Assembly: GCF_026240635.1 (NCBI RefSeq)
Contig: NZ_CP110848.1
Location: forward strand, 622,501 to 686,500
Direction: 5' to 3'
Length of the DNA stretch: 64,000 bases
From: Trichothermofontia sichuanensis B231
GTDB lineage: Bacteria > Cyanobacteriota > Cyanobacteriia > B231
In this document: in pieces, positions 41,023-50,282 of the stretch
Layout: each line of letters opens with the position of its first letter
How positions within the stretch are numbered: the stretch's first letter is position 1
Program-made: the position numbers and the translations under genes
Notes under the pieces: generated by a model
What the model was told of the DNA's origin: nothing
Seen by the model: only the letters and a program-made list of their open reading frames with translations
Database searches by the model: none

Positions 41023-41185
41023 ACAGCCTTTACCTTAATCATAAGGTACAGTTTTACGAAGGTAGAATGGGTGCAGCCCACTGGTGTGGCCCTCACCCTA
41101 AATCCCTCCCCCAGCACGGGAGCGGGACTTGAAAGTCCCTTCGCCCCGTTTGGGAGGAAGGGTTAGGAGATAAGGGCCTGCGTGC
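41023..41185. repeat. Dispersed repeat family D, copy 4
   Basis: Opens with the family D terminus TACAGCCTTTACC, then taatcataaggtacagttttac, ggtgcagcccac, ctcaccctaaatccctccc and an imperfect stem. The first 35 bp mirror the end of copy 2 at 25090-25126. It lies about 80 bp upstream of the cobA start. Confidence 0.72.
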
Positions 41186-41267
41186 GTCGTATTGGAGTGC
41201 ACTACGGGGCCTGGCATTCACCCTATAATCATCTGATCGATCCATTACTCTCCCCGGTTCAGTCCCT

Positions 41268-42107
41268 ATGACCTCCGATGCTTCTATCGTTGCTAGTCCA
41301 TCGACGTTTGTTGGTAAGGTGTACCTGGTGGGGGCGGGGCCAGGGGACCCTGGGTTGATGACCCTACGCGGCAAAACGCTGTTGGAATGTGCAGATGTGG
41401 TAGTGCATGACGCCCTGATCAGTCCCGAAATTTTGGCCATGATCAATCCCCTGGCTGAACGGATTGATGCGGGCAAGCGGCGGGGACGCCATTCCATGCT
41501 TCAACCGGAGATTACCCAGCTTTTGATTGACTCGGCTCATCGCCATGCGATCGTGGTGCGGCTGAAGGGGGGCGATCCCTTTGTTTTTGGGCGCGGGGGG
41601 GAGGAGATGGCGGCCCTCGTGGCGGCCCAGATTCCGGTGGAAGTGGTGCCTGGGATTACGGCAGGGGTGGCGGCTCCGGCCTATGCGGGCATTCCCTTGA
41701 CCCATCGGGACTATAGTTCATCGGTGGTATTTGTCACCGGGCATGAAGCCGCCGGCAAATACCATCCCCAGATCAACTGGGCCGCGATCGCCCAGGCGGC
41801 AGAAACGATCGTGGTTTACATGGGGGTGCAGAATTTGCCCCACATTGTCGAGAAACTTCAGCAGGGGGGGCTACCGGCCACCACTCCAGTTGCCTTGATT
41901 CGCTGGGGTACCCAACAGCAACAGGCCATTCTCACTGGGCAATTGGCGACGATCGTCGCTCAAGTGGAAGCTACAGCATTGAGTGCACCCGCGATCGTAA
42001 TTATTGGCCGCGTGGTTGAATTGCATACCCTGCTGCCAACCCAGACCCTAGCAACCTTAACCCCACCCCTGTCCTCTCTCACCTATGGTCATTGCAATTT
42101 AGGCTGA
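41268..42107 (+). CDS. cobA: Uroporphyrinogen-III C-methyltransferase
   Basis: 279-residue SAM-dependent methylase converting uroporphyrinogen III to precorrin-2, the branch point to cobalamin and siroheme. Family blocks: VYLVGAGPGDPGLMTLRGK (N-terminal SAM loop), VVRLKGGDPFVFGRGGEEM, EVVPGITAGVAAPAYAGIPL and VVYMGVQNLP. It is the single-domain CobA type without CysG's dehydrogenase part. The last seven residues (YGHCNLG) and the stop codon are encoded by repeat family A copy 8, so the natural C-terminus has been replaced or extended by the repeat. The core fold ends before that point. Confidence 0.96.
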   Translation: MTSDASIVASPSTFVGKVYLVGAGPGDPGLMTLRGKTLLECADVVVHDALISPEILAMINPLAERIDAGKRRGRHSMLQPEITQLLIDSAHRHAIVVRLKGGDPFVFGRGGEEMAALVAAQIPVEVVPGITAGVAAPAYAGIPLTHRDYSSSVVFVTGHEAAGKYHPQINWAAIAQAAETIVVYMGVQNLPHIVEKLQQGGLPATTPVALIRWGTQQQQAILTGQLATIVAQVEATALSAPAIVIIGRVVELHTLLPTQTLATLTPPLSSLTYGHCNLG

Positions 42108-42191
42108 AACAACACCCTCACCTCCAGCCCCTCTCCCGCTCTGGGAGAGGGGAGCGAAGGGCTGTATCGTTCTTATTTGGATTGGCCATAA
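42084..42191 (+). repeat. Dispersed repeat family A, copy 8, overlapping the cobA 3' end
   Basis: Full-length forward copy: TATGGTCATTGCAATTTAGG at the left end, arms CCCCTCTCCC / GGGAGAGGGG around GCTCT, and TTATTTGGATTGGCCATAA at the right. Its first 24 bases are translated as the end of cobA and provide its TGA stop. Confidence 0.9.
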
Positions 42192-42578
42192 TTCCCTTTA
42201 GGACACCTCAAAAAATTCAAATTGGCGCAACCGTGCTCACGCAATCATAAAGGCTTGGGGTGGGCAGCGGAGCCGTCCACCCGAATTAATCGAGGTTCCC
42301 TTTAGTGATTTCTGTCCCTTTCAAAAAGGACTGCCTACTTGCTCCCTATTCACCTGCTCCAAGACCCCATACAATTTACCTAATACGGATTGCAACGCTG
42401 GAATAGCAGGCATAAAACTTAACCAGTGCCAATTTATGAGGGAAGATCTTCTAGGTTTAGGGTAGAGGTGCGTCATACCTCCACCTTAAACCCAGCGGTT
42501 TGGACTTGTATTTGTAGTTGCTTATACTGTCTAGAGCAAAATCTAGAGCAAAATTTCAGGAGAGTCTAAGGAGGAAGG
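42192..42578. other. Intergenic region upstream of the PsiE gene
   Basis: 387 bp with no supported gene. A perfect 12-bp tandem duplication (CTAGAGCAAAAT twice) lies at 42531-42554, and a strong ribosome-binding sequence AAGGAGG at 42568-42574 precedes the PsiE start by 4 bp. Confidence 0.6.
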
Positions 42579-43046
42579 ATGAGAGAAAAGCAGGGGCTGT
42601 GGGAAAGGCTTGTCTATTATTGGCAGGATCGCAACTTTCTTAAACTCCTCAAGCACCTAGAGTCGCTTGTTTCCAAGCTCCTGTCGATCGCGATGATTAT
42701 GGTGATTTTTGTCACCCTATTTGAATTGATCAGCTATCTCATTCATAACCTGTTCACACCCCCCTTCGGTCGGTTTAGCGATACCCTCTTCAGCATTTTT
42801 GGCTTATTTTTAAATGTTTTAATTGCCCTGGAAATTTTGGAAAACATCACGGCCTATCTGCGTAAGCATGTGGTCCAGGTCGAACTGGTGATTGTTACCT
42901 CTCTAATCGCAATGGCCCGGAAAATCATTATCTTTGATTTGGAGCAGAAGCAAGCACTCGACCTGATTGCCCTCGCTAGTGCCGTGCTAGCCCTATCGGC
43001 GAGTTATTGGGTGGTGCGCTATGTCAACCGCCGCCAGGCTCCCTAG
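42579..43046 (+). CDS. Phosphate-starvation-inducible PsiE family membrane protein
   Basis: 155-residue inner-membrane protein with four hydrophobic helices (about 34-57, 68-90, 100-118 and 124-146). The PsiE-domain pattern is visible in LFTPPFGRFSDTLFSIFGLFLNV, LIALEILENITAYLRKH and VELVIVTSLIAMARKIIIFD. The function of the family is unknown; in E. coli psiE responds to phosphate and cAMP. The start is well defined by AAGGAGG 4 bp upstream. Alone between repeats A8 and A9. Confidence 0.88.
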   Translation: MREKQGLWERLVYYWQDRNFLKLLKHLESLVSKLLSIAMIMVIFVTLFELISYLIHNLFTPPFGRFSDTLFSIFGLFLNVLIALEILENITAYLRKHVVQVELVIVTSLIAMARKIIIFDLEQKQALDLIALASAVLALSASYWVVRYVNRRQAP

Positions 43047-43051
43047 GTAGT

Positions 43052-43159
43052 TATAGTCATTGCCATTGAGGCTGAAACAGTACCCTCACCCCCTGCCCCT
43101 CTCCCAGAGCGGGAGAGGGGAGTGAAAAACTGTATCGTTCTTATTTGGATTGACCATAA
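43052..43159 (+). repeat. Dispersed repeat family A, copy 9
   Basis: Full-length forward copy, starting 5 bp after the PsiE stop codon. TATAGTCATTGCCATTGAGG at the left, arms CCCCTCTCCC / GGGAGAGGGG, and TTATTTGGATTGACCATAA at the right. It sits in a convergent gap. Confidence 0.9.
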
Positions 43160-43215
43160 TCTCCTCACGGGTGGGGGTGGGGTGAGGGCAGGTCAAGTTG
43201 TGTCAGTTGCTCAAG
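43160..43215. repeat. Partial repeat family B end overlapping the flippase 3' end
   Basis: The string ggtgggggtggggtgagggcaggtcaagttgtgtcagt resembles the right end of family B (ggttggggtgagggcagtccgagttttgtcagtcaa). The last bases provide the stop codon of the leftward HAD-flippase gene. The match is imperfect. Confidence 0.5.
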
Positions 43216-44843
43216 CGCCGTTGGACCGCAATCAGCGCCAGAATGCCGATCGCGACGGCAAACCACAGGGTCAATAACCGGATCAAAAACGTCGCCGTGA
43301 CGGCGATTGTCGGGGTTATGCCATAGAACACAGATAGTCCAATTAATAAGGCTTCAGTGCCGCCAATCCCCCCTGGCAAAAACGTTAGGGCACCCAGCAG
43401 CCCTGATGCTGTGTGGATCAACACGGCCTGATAGGGGGTGATCGTGGGGGCACCCAAAAATTGGAACAAGACATAGAGCACCAGCCCCTCCAGTCCCCAT
43501 GCCATCAACGCCAACAGGGTACTGCCCACCAGGATTTTGGGTTTGAGCAGGGTACTGGCACTGTCAATCAGGTGTTCAAATTTGGTAGCGATCGCCGCCA
43601 CCTTGGGCCAACGCGCCAAGGGATGCAGTATGCCCCGTTTGATCCAGGCAGGCTTTTGCAGTAACAGGATCAAGACCAGTTGCACTGCTCCGATCGTCAG
43701 CACCAACCAGTGTAGATCCGCGGCAGTGGACAAGCTGAGGCAGATGAGCAACACCACCGACAGGGCATCGGTAAACCGCTCGCAGAATAACCCCGCCAGG
43801 GTCGGCGCGATCGGGATATTGTATTGGCGCTTGAGCAGAAGCGATTTAATTGACTCACCTGCCTTACCCGGAGAAGCCGTCAGGGCAAAACTGGCCAGGA
43901 AGATGCGCAAACTGTTTCCCCAGGGTACCCAGTAGCCCATTGCCCCTAGATACCACTGCCAGCGCAGGAAGCGTAACCCATATCCCAGAAACACCCCTCC
44001 AGCCAGACTAGGGAGTAGCCAGATGGGCAACCGGTTCAACGCTTCCCAAAACTGATCCACCCCACTCCACAAGACGATCGCTAAATACAATGTGGCAGTT
44101 GCAATGACCGAGAGCACCAATCCCCGCTCCCAAGCCGGGGGGGCACTCCCACTGGCGGTGCCGAAATGGCGGTAATAGGGGGCATCGGCGATCGCCAACA
44201 ATTCCCGATCGCCCTTGCTGTCGCCATAGGCATAGATATAAAACCGGCTCAGATCCCCCAGCATGGCCCGCAGCCGCACTACCTTTTCAGAGCCATAGCA
44301 GTTGCTGCCCGCGATTTTACCCGTAATGCAATGGTCCTCAACCCCCAGCGTAGTTCCAGAGACCGCATCGATTCCCATTTGGGTAATCCACGGTTGCAGA
44401 TACACCTCTAGCGACGCGCTGATCACGATCGTGCGGTGTCCCTGCTCCTGGTGCCAACGGAGCCGCTGCACTGCCTCTGGCCGCAACAACCGCCCAATCC
44501 CCGATGCTGCAAAGCGCTGTCCCCACGCTTGTACTTCAGCGAGCGGGCGACCCTTCAGGAAATAAGTCAACACACTTTCCTTGGCCTGCCAGTTGGGGAT
44601 CAAGCGCAGCGCATAGCCCAAGAGGATCGGGAACAGCCGGATAATGCCCAGATAAAACCGAGCTGCCCCCACCGATTGCCGCAAAAAAGCCAGGAAGGCG
44701 TCACTGCGGGTGAGGGTACCATCAAAGTCAAACACGGCTACGATCGGACGATCGCCTGGGACTGACGCTAGCGGTTCACGTGGCGTTTCTCCAGGCAAAG
44801 CAGAGGCAACCGTCGGTGGGGTAAAGTCATCGGAGGGCAACAA
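43203..44843 (-). CDS. HAD-IB phosphatase domain fused to a lysylphosphatidylglycerol synthase-type flippase domain
   Basis: 546 residues. The N-terminal ~200 residues form a HAD-IB (phosphoserine-phosphatase-like) hydrolase: nucleophile motif VAVFDFDGTLTRSDAF (about 34-49), VISASLEVYLQPW, and YAYGDSKGDRELLAI with the metal-binding Asp. From about 240 on there are eight or so membrane helices of the UPF0104/LPG-synthase TM type, with SPGKAGESIKSLLLKR and LTFLPGGIGGTEALLIGLS. The fusion suggests a membrane enzyme that dephosphorylates and flips a lipid or isoprenoid-linked substrate; the substrate is unknown. The start is a TTG and uncertain. Its stop lies in a family B repeat remnant. Confidence 0.87.
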   Translation of the reverse strand: MLPSDDFTPPTVASALPGETPREPLASVPGDRPIVAVFDFDGTLTRSDAFLAFLRQSVGAARFYLGIIRLFPILLGYALRLIPNWQAKESVLTYFLKGRPLAEVQAWGQRFAASGIGRLLRPEAVQRLRWHQEQGHRTIVISASLEVYLQPWITQMGIDAVSGTTLGVEDHCITGKIAGSNCYGSEKVVRLRAMLGDLSRFYIYAYGDSKGDRELLAIADAPYYRHFGTASGSAPPAWERGLVLSVIATATLYLAIVLWSGVDQFWEALNRLPIWLLPSLAGGVFLGYGLRFLRWQWYLGAMGYWVPWGNSLRIFLASFALTASPGKAGESIKSLLLKRQYNIPIAPTLAGLFCERFTDALSVVLLICLSLSTAADLHWLVLTIGAVQLVLILLLQKPAWIKRGILHPLARWPKVAAIATKFEHLIDSASTLLKPKILVGSTLLALMAWGLEGLVLYVLFQFLGAPTITPYQAVLIHTASGLLGALTFLPGGIGGTEALLIGLSVFYGITPTIAVTATFLIRLLTLWFAVAIGILALIAVQRRLSN

Positions 44844-45061
44844 AATCAGGCGTGCATCCTAGGGAGGGACCCTCCCATTTTCTGACGTTTTGGTAACGCT
44901 TGTCTGCTGTTGAACTGACGGTTATCGCTACCACCGCAGTGGCCGTTCTAGTCAAGTACGCCCATGCCTTACCCAGTAAGGCTTCTGGTTGTCATTTTGC
45001 CCCTTAGCCCAATCAGGAGACGACTCCCTCCTCTTCCCAGGTCTCTAGGAGCCTGCTGAGG

Positions 45062-45991
45062 CTATTGATAAACTGGGATGCGATCGCTCCTCACCACCGG
45101 ATCGCGGGTATTCATCAGGTATTCCAAAAATACCTGGGCAATCACCGATAGCTGCTTACCGGTCAGGTGGGACACATACCAGCAGCGCTTGATCGGGAAG
45201 TGTTGAACATCCAGAATGGTGAGTTCGTGGGTCATAGCTGCTTCTGTAATCAGGGTATGCTTCGAGAGCACAGACATACCCAACCCACCCGCGATCGCGT
45301 CTTTAATCGCCTCATTACTGCCCAACTCTAGCCGCACTTTGACCTTAACCTGGTGGTGATCAAACAATTCCTGAACAGCATCGCGGGTGCCTGATCCCAC
45401 TTCCCGCATAATAAACAGCTCATCATTGAGACACGTAATCGGAATGTTCCGGCTGTGGGCCAGGGGATGATCGGTGCGGGCCACCACCACCAGGGGGTTT
45501 TCTAAAAAGACCTGGGACGTGAGATCCAGATCAGCGGGGGGTTGGCTCAGGATATAAAGATCATCCTCGTTGTTGAGCATTCGCTGGACCATCTGCTCGT
45601 GGTTCGTCACTTGCAGAGAAATGTCGATGCCGGGGTACTGCTCACAGAACGCCCCCAGGATACGGGGAATAAAATACTTGGCGGTAGTGACTACCGCTAA
45701 CCGCAGACGGCCCTGCCGCGTCCCCTTAAAGTCGGCCACCGTCATCTCGAAGTTATCCAGTTCTTCAAAGACCGACTGGCAGGTGGTCAGCAATGCTTTA
45801 CCGGCCTCCGTCAGGTACAGTTGTTTACCAATTTGCTCGAACAAAGGCAGGCCCACCGATTGGCTTAATTGCTTCACCTGGCTAGAAACCGTGGGCTGCG
45901 TAATTGACAACTCCTCAGCTGCTTTGGTGAAACTGCCGTGGCGGGCAGCCGTCTCAAAAACCTTTAACTGGTGCAGAGTGGCGTGAATCAA
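45062..45991 (-). CDS. LysR-type regulator, CmpR/NdhR (CcmR) group
   Basis: 309 residues. N-terminal winged helix (about 5-65) with LHQLKVFETAARHGSFTKAA and SITQPTVSSQVKQL; C-terminal effector-binding domain with GRLRLAVVTTAKYFIPRIL and AIKDAIAGGLGMSVLSKH. The sequence fits the cyanobacterial carbon-responsive group (CmpR, NdhR/CcmR), which senses photorespiratory or Calvin-cycle metabolites. Its position, divergent from ndhF3-ndhD3-cupA, favours control of that operon, as for NdhR/CcmR. The start is a TTG that gives the family-like N-terminus (ATLHQLKVFE). Confidence 0.93.
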   Translation of the reverse strand: MIHATLHQLKVFETAARHGSFTKAAEELSITQPTVSSQVKQLSQSVGLPLFEQIGKQLYLTEAGKALLTTCQSVFEELDNFEMTVADFKGTRQGRLRLAVVTTAKYFIPRILGAFCEQYPGIDISLQVTNHEQMVQRMLNNEDDLYILSQPPADLDLTSQVFLENPLVVVARTDHPLAHSRNIPITCLNDELFIMREVGSGTRDAVQELFDHHQVKVKVRLELGSNEAIKDAIAGGLGMSVLSKHTLITEAAMTHELTILDVQHFPIKRCWYVSHLTGKQLSVIAQVFLEYLMNTRDPVVRSDRIPVYQ

Positions 45992-46426
45992 CGATCGTTC
46001 TCCCTTCGCTTAATTCAGACAGGTCAACATCCGGTAAATATCCCGGCCAAGATCAATCAAGATCAATTTAAGAAACACATATCAACTCGATACGTACCAA
46101 CTCAGCCCCCTGACGCTCTGTACCCATAAGAGCACGCAACCGGTAGGGATACCTGGGGGCGATCGGACAGAGCCTATAGGCCAAACTTCATTCAGTGATC
46201 GTAAATCATAAGAAAAATTTATCCAGATGAATTAACAAACATCAATGGATTTGATTTCCCGCCGCAATTCAATGTTAACTTATATTTACTAGATTTTACT
46301 GAATGGATGTAACCTATTGCATAGATATAAGTAAATTGTCTTAACCTGGACGGCAGTGTTCCACAGGGACAGTCCTCCCAGGGGGCTGCTGTACCTGAGT
46401 TGGCAAGTCTTTGAGGATCGAACTGC
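45992..46426. promoter_or_regulatory. Divergent regulatory region lysR / ndhF3
   Basis: 435 bp between the LysR gene and ndhF3. LysR-type inverted repeats are present: ATCAA-N5-TTGAT at 46241-46255 and ATAA-N7-TTAT at 46208-46222, about 170-220 bp before the ndhF3 start. AAGATCAATC is directly repeated near 46050. These are plausible NdhR/CmpR sites. The stretch 46200-46350 is AT-rich, as expected of a promoter. Confidence 0.6.
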
Positions 46427-48295
46427 ATGTTGATTGCTCCTATATTCGCCCAAACTGCCTGGTGGATTCCCCTTTATCCGTTTGTTGGCATGGCCCTATC
46501 GCTGCTGTGGTCACCGGCTGTGATTCGGCGCACGGGGCCGCGACCGGCGGGCTATGTCAACCTGATCATGTCCTTTACCGCCCTTGTCCATGCGCTGTTG
46601 GCTCTATGTGTCCTGTGGCAGCAACCGGCGATCGACCTGTCCGTGTCCTGGTTACAGGTAGCAGGGTTTGAGATTAGTCTGACGCTGGAGATTTCCAGTC
46701 TGACGATCGCAGCTATCCTGGTAATCACGGGTCTGAACTTTCTGGCCCAGCTCTACGGCGTGGGCTATCTGGAGATGGATTGGGGCTGGGCACGCCTCTT
46801 CTCCTTGTTGGGGCTATTTGAGGCGGGCATGTGCGGGCTGGCTCTGTGTGATTCGCTCTTTTTCAGCTACGTCATTCTGGAAATCCTGACGCTGGGTACT
46901 TATTTGTTAATTGGTGTTTGGTATAACCAACCCCTGGTGGTGACGGGGGCACGGGATGCTTTCCTGACCAAGCGCATTGGGGACCTGTTTCTGCTGATGG
47001 GGGTACTAGCGATTTATCCCCTGGCTGGCAGTTGGAACTATGACGATTTGGCCACTTGGGCGGCAACGGCGGAGGTGAACCCCACCCTAATCGCCCTGAT
47101 TGGTTTAGCCCTACTGGCGGGTCCAATGGGTAAGTGCGCCCAGTTTCCCCTCCACCTCTGGTTGGATGAGGCAATGGAAGGGCCGTATCCCAGCACAATT
47201 TTGCGGAATTCAGTGGTGGTGGGCACGGGGGCCTGGGTGTTGATCAAGCTCATGCCGGTGTTGACCTTATCCCCAGTGGTGTCGGCAGTGACGATCGCGG
47301 TGGGCGTGGTCACGGCAGTTGGCGGTAGTTTAATTGCGATCGCCCAAATTGACATCAAACGCGCCCTTTCCTACTCCGTCAGTGCCTACATGGGCCTAGT
47401 GTTCATCGCGGTGGGTACCCAGCAGGTGGAAGCGGCCTTCTTCCTATTGCTGATCCATGCCCTCTCAATGGCGCTGCTGGTGATGAGTACGGGGTCGATC
47501 GTGCTGAATAACATTACCCAGGATCTCACCCAACTGGGGGGCCTCTGGCGGCGGCGTCCGATTTCCGGTCTGAGCTATCTGATCGGAGCAGCCGGGTTGA
47601 CTGCTCTGCCTCCCTTGGGCGGGTTTTGGGCTTTAGTGAAATTGGCGGATGGTCTCTGGTCTACCTATCCCCTGTTAGTCGGCGTGTTGTTACTGGTGAA
47701 TGGCTTAACCAGCCTGAGTTTGATGCGGGAGTTTTGCTTGATTTTCACGGGGGCACCGCAGCAGATGACCGTGCGATCGCCGGAAAACATTTGGCTGATC
47801 ACCCTGCCCATGACGATCACGCTAGGGTTAGTCCTCCATGCGCCGCTGATCCTACTGAACTTAGGACTCTTACCCGATTGGCTGACCCTGAACCGCAGTC
47901 TGGCCTTTTTGCTGGTGGCTTCCACTATGGTGGGGGGCACCGTGGGGGCGCTACTTTATCTGCGGCCAGGGAAACGTCAACCCGTGCAATTGCCCTGGCG
48001 CTCAGTACAAGATCTCCTGGCCTATGACTTCTACACCCCGCGTTTATACCGCGCCAGTGTGGTCTTCGGTGTAGACGTTTTGTCGCGTATTACCGACTGG
48101 TTCGATCGTTACTTTGTTGATGGCATTGTCAACTTTGTGGGCCTTGCCTCATTGTTTGGCGGGGAAACCCTGAAGTACAGCAATTCCGGCCAAACCTGGT
48201 TCTACGTCTTAACCATTACCGTCGGTCTTGCCGCGATCGCCAGCCTCATGAGTTGGGGCTTCATCACCCATCTTTTCGGCACCCTGATTCACTAA
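46427..48295 (+). CDS. ndhF3: NDH-1MS subunit NdhF3 (CO2-uptake NADPH dehydrogenase subunit F)
   Basis: 622-residue polytopic thylakoid membrane subunit of the antiporter-like NuoL/NdhF family. The core block GLALLAGPMGKCAQFPLHLWLDEAMEGPYP with its charged residues, and the later LLIHALSMALLVMSTG, identify it. The order ndhF3-ndhD3-cupA and the shortened length versus respiratory NdhF1 assign it to the low-CO2-inducible NDH-1MS complex, which couples electron transfer to CO2 hydration. A TTG-free ATG start is followed by a typical first helix. ndhD3 follows after about 127 bp. Confidence 0.95.
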   Translation: MLIAPIFAQTAWWIPLYPFVGMALSLLWSPAVIRRTGPRPAGYVNLIMSFTALVHALLALCVLWQQPAIDLSVSWLQVAGFEISLTLEISSLTIAAILVITGLNFLAQLYGVGYLEMDWGWARLFSLLGLFEAGMCGLALCDSLFFSYVILEILTLGTYLLIGVWYNQPLVVTGARDAFLTKRIGDLFLLMGVLAIYPLAGSWNYDDLATWAATAEVNPTLIALIGLALLAGPMGKCAQFPLHLWLDEAMEGPYPSTILRNSVVVGTGAWVLIKLMPVLTLSPVVSAVTIAVGVVTAVGGSLIAIAQIDIKRALSYSVSAYMGLVFIAVGTQQVEAAFFLLLIHALSMALLVMSTGSIVLNNITQDLTQLGGLWRRRPISGLSYLIGAAGLTALPPLGGFWALVKLADGLWSTYPLLVGVLLLVNGLTSLSLMREFCLIFTGAPQQMTVRSPENIWLITLPMTITLGLVLHAPLILLNLGLLPDWLTLNRSLAFLLVASTMVGGTVGALLYLRPGKRQPVQLPWRSVQDLLAYDFYTPRLYRASVVFGVDVLSRITDWFDRYFVDGIVNFVGLASLFGGETLKYSNSGQTWFYVLTITVGLAAIASLMSWGFITHLFGTLIH

Positions 48296-48422
48296 AGCCT
48301 TTACAACTCCCATCACCATCCTTAATGGAGCGAGTCCAGAGATAATCCCCATCCCCTGCCTTCTTTTTTCTTTTTTCTCTTTTCTCTCCCCTCTCCCCTA
48401 TTCCCTACTCCGACCTATTGCC

Positions 48423-50042
48423 ATGCTAAGTGTGTTGATCTGGGCACCGATCGTCGGTGCAGCGATTGTGGGGCTTCTGCCCCAGTCGGTGTCAGCCAAA
48501 AACGTGCGGTTAGCCGCCCTCTGCTGGACCGGGGCCATTCTGATCTGGAATCTGTGGTTAATGACCCAATTTGATCTCGGTCAGGCCGGGTTACAGTTTA
48601 CTGAATTTGTGCCGTGGTTACCCCAAATTGGTTTGAATTATCAGGTGGGGATCGATGGCCTTTCCTTTCCCCTATTGGTTCTGAACAGTTTGCTAAGCTG
48701 GATTGCCATTTATAGCAGTCGGGAAGATACGATCCGTCCACGCCTATTTTATGCGTTGATCCTGCTGATCAACGGTGGGGTTGCCGGGGCATTTCTGGCC
48801 CAAAACCTGTTACTGTTCTTCCTGTTTTACGAGGTTGAACTGATCCCCTTTTATTTGCTGATTGCGGTTTGGGGCGATGCCAGACGTAGTTATGCTGCGA
48901 CCAAATTTCTGTTGTATACCGCCACATCGGGTGCCCTGATCCTGGCGGGATTCCTGGGCCTGATTTGGCTGACCGGGGCTTCTAGCTTTGCCTACGAATC
49001 ACTCCTGGGCCAGACGCTACCATTGGGTGTCCAATTGGTGCTGCTGGGTGTTCTCCTGATTGGTTTTGGCATCAAAATCCCCCTAGTGCCGCTGCATACT
49101 TGGCTGCCCGATACCTACGTTTCTGCTTCGACCCCGATCGCGATCCTCCTCGGCGGTGTCTTGGCCAAGCTAGGGACCTACGGGATTTTTCGGTTTGGCC
49201 TGGGTCTATTTCCGGAAGCCTGGAGTAGCCTTTCCCCCTGGCTGGCCACTTGGGCAGCAGTGAGTGTGCTGTATGGGGCAACCGTCGCGATCGCCCAGAA
49301 GGATATCAAACGGATGGTGGCCTATAGCTCGATCGGGCACATGGGCTACGTGCTCTTGGGGGGAGCGGCGATGACTGGCCTGAGCCTATCGGGTGGGGTG
49401 TCCCAGATGGTGGCCCACGGTTTGATCCTGGCCCTGTTGTTTCACCTGGTTGGTCTGGTTGAGGCCAAAGTTGGCACCCGTGAATTGGATGTGCTCAACG
49501 GCCTGCTGAATCCCGTGCGGGGGTTACCCCTCGTGAGCGCGCTGCTCATTTTAGGCGGCATGGCCAGTGCCGGGATTCCTGGTCTGGTTGGCTTTGTTGC
49601 CGAATTCCTAGTGTTCCAGGGCAGTTACACCGTTTTCCCAGTACAAACTCTGTTTTGTGTCGTGGGAACTGGTTTAACAGCGGTGTACTTTGTGATTTTG
49701 CTAAACCGCACCTGTTTTGGTCGCTTGGACAATGCGATCGCCTATTTTCCGAAGATGGAATGGTCCGAGCGGGTTCCGGCCCTCATCCTCATGTGGCTGA
49801 TCTTCCTACTAGGCATTCAGCCCAACTGGCTAGTCCGCTGGAACGAGAAAACCACAGTTGCACTAGTAGCCTCCTTCCCCACCGTTGGCCCTGGCCGTCT
49901 GGCAGATCTGCATCCGCTCGCCATGCAATCCCAGCCCTTAACAGCCCCCGCGATTTCTGCCCAAGTGCATCCCCCCGTTGCTACCTTCATCCTAGATTCC
50001 GCTCTCAGCACAGCAGAAGGTCTGCAATCTAGCTCCCCTTAG
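48423..50042 (+). CDS. ndhD3: NDH-1MS subunit NdhD3 (NADPH dehydrogenase subunit M type)
   Basis: 539-residue NuoM/NdhD-type proton-channel subunit. Diagnostic features: YQVGIDGLSFPLLVLN, LLFFLFYEVELIPFYLLIAV with the key Glu, GFGIKIPLVPLHTWLPDTYV and IAQKDIKRMVAYSSIGHMGY. With NdhF3 and CupA it forms the membrane tip of NDH-1MS. It is separated from cupA by about 240 bp that include a 7-bp simple repeat. The C-terminal ~45 residues are hydrophilic and variable. Confidence 0.95.
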   Translation: MLSVLIWAPIVGAAIVGLLPQSVSAKNVRLAALCWTGAILIWNLWLMTQFDLGQAGLQFTEFVPWLPQIGLNYQVGIDGLSFPLLVLNSLLSWIAIYSSREDTIRPRLFYALILLINGGVAGAFLAQNLLLFFLFYEVELIPFYLLIAVWGDARRSYAATKFLLYTATSGALILAGFLGLIWLTGASSFAYESLLGQTLPLGVQLVLLGVLLIGFGIKIPLVPLHTWLPDTYVSASTPIAILLGGVLAKLGTYGIFRFGLGLFPEAWSSLSPWLATWAAVSVLYGATVAIAQKDIKRMVAYSSIGHMGYVLLGGAAMTGLSLSGGVSQMVAHGLILALLFHLVGLVEAKVGTRELDVLNGLLNPVRGLPLVSALLILGGMASAGIPGLVGFVAEFLVFQGSYTVFPVQTLFCVVGTGLTAVYFVILLNRTCFGRLDNAIAYFPKMEWSERVPALILMWLIFLLGIQPNWLVRWNEKTTVALVASFPTVGPGRLADLHPLAMQSQPLTAPAISAQVHPPVATFILDSALSTAEGLQSSSP

Positions 50043-50235
50043 CCCCTTTTGGGCCAAGAGACTAGGAGGCGAGGATAGCCCGACCTGAGGGGGTGGGCAT
50101 CCTACCCCCCCTGGCAGACCCGATCATCCAAACAGCCATCTTCGTCGTAACGACCTCAGTCATCAGGAGCTGAAGCCCAAACTAGCAACCGTACAAAATT
50201 CATAAGCTGCCCTAGTCACTCAATTTTCTCCCTCT

Positions 50236-50276
50236 CTCACTACTCACTACTCACTACTCACTACTCACTACTCACT
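50236..50276. repeat. Simple sequence repeat (CTCACTA)n upstream of cupA
   Basis: Five perfect units of CTCACTA (50236-50270) plus a six-base partial unit, ending 6 bp before the ATG of cupA at 50283. The 7-bp unit length and the position in the leader make the spacing to the start prone to slippage. Confidence 0.95.
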
Positions 50277-50282
50277 GAACCT

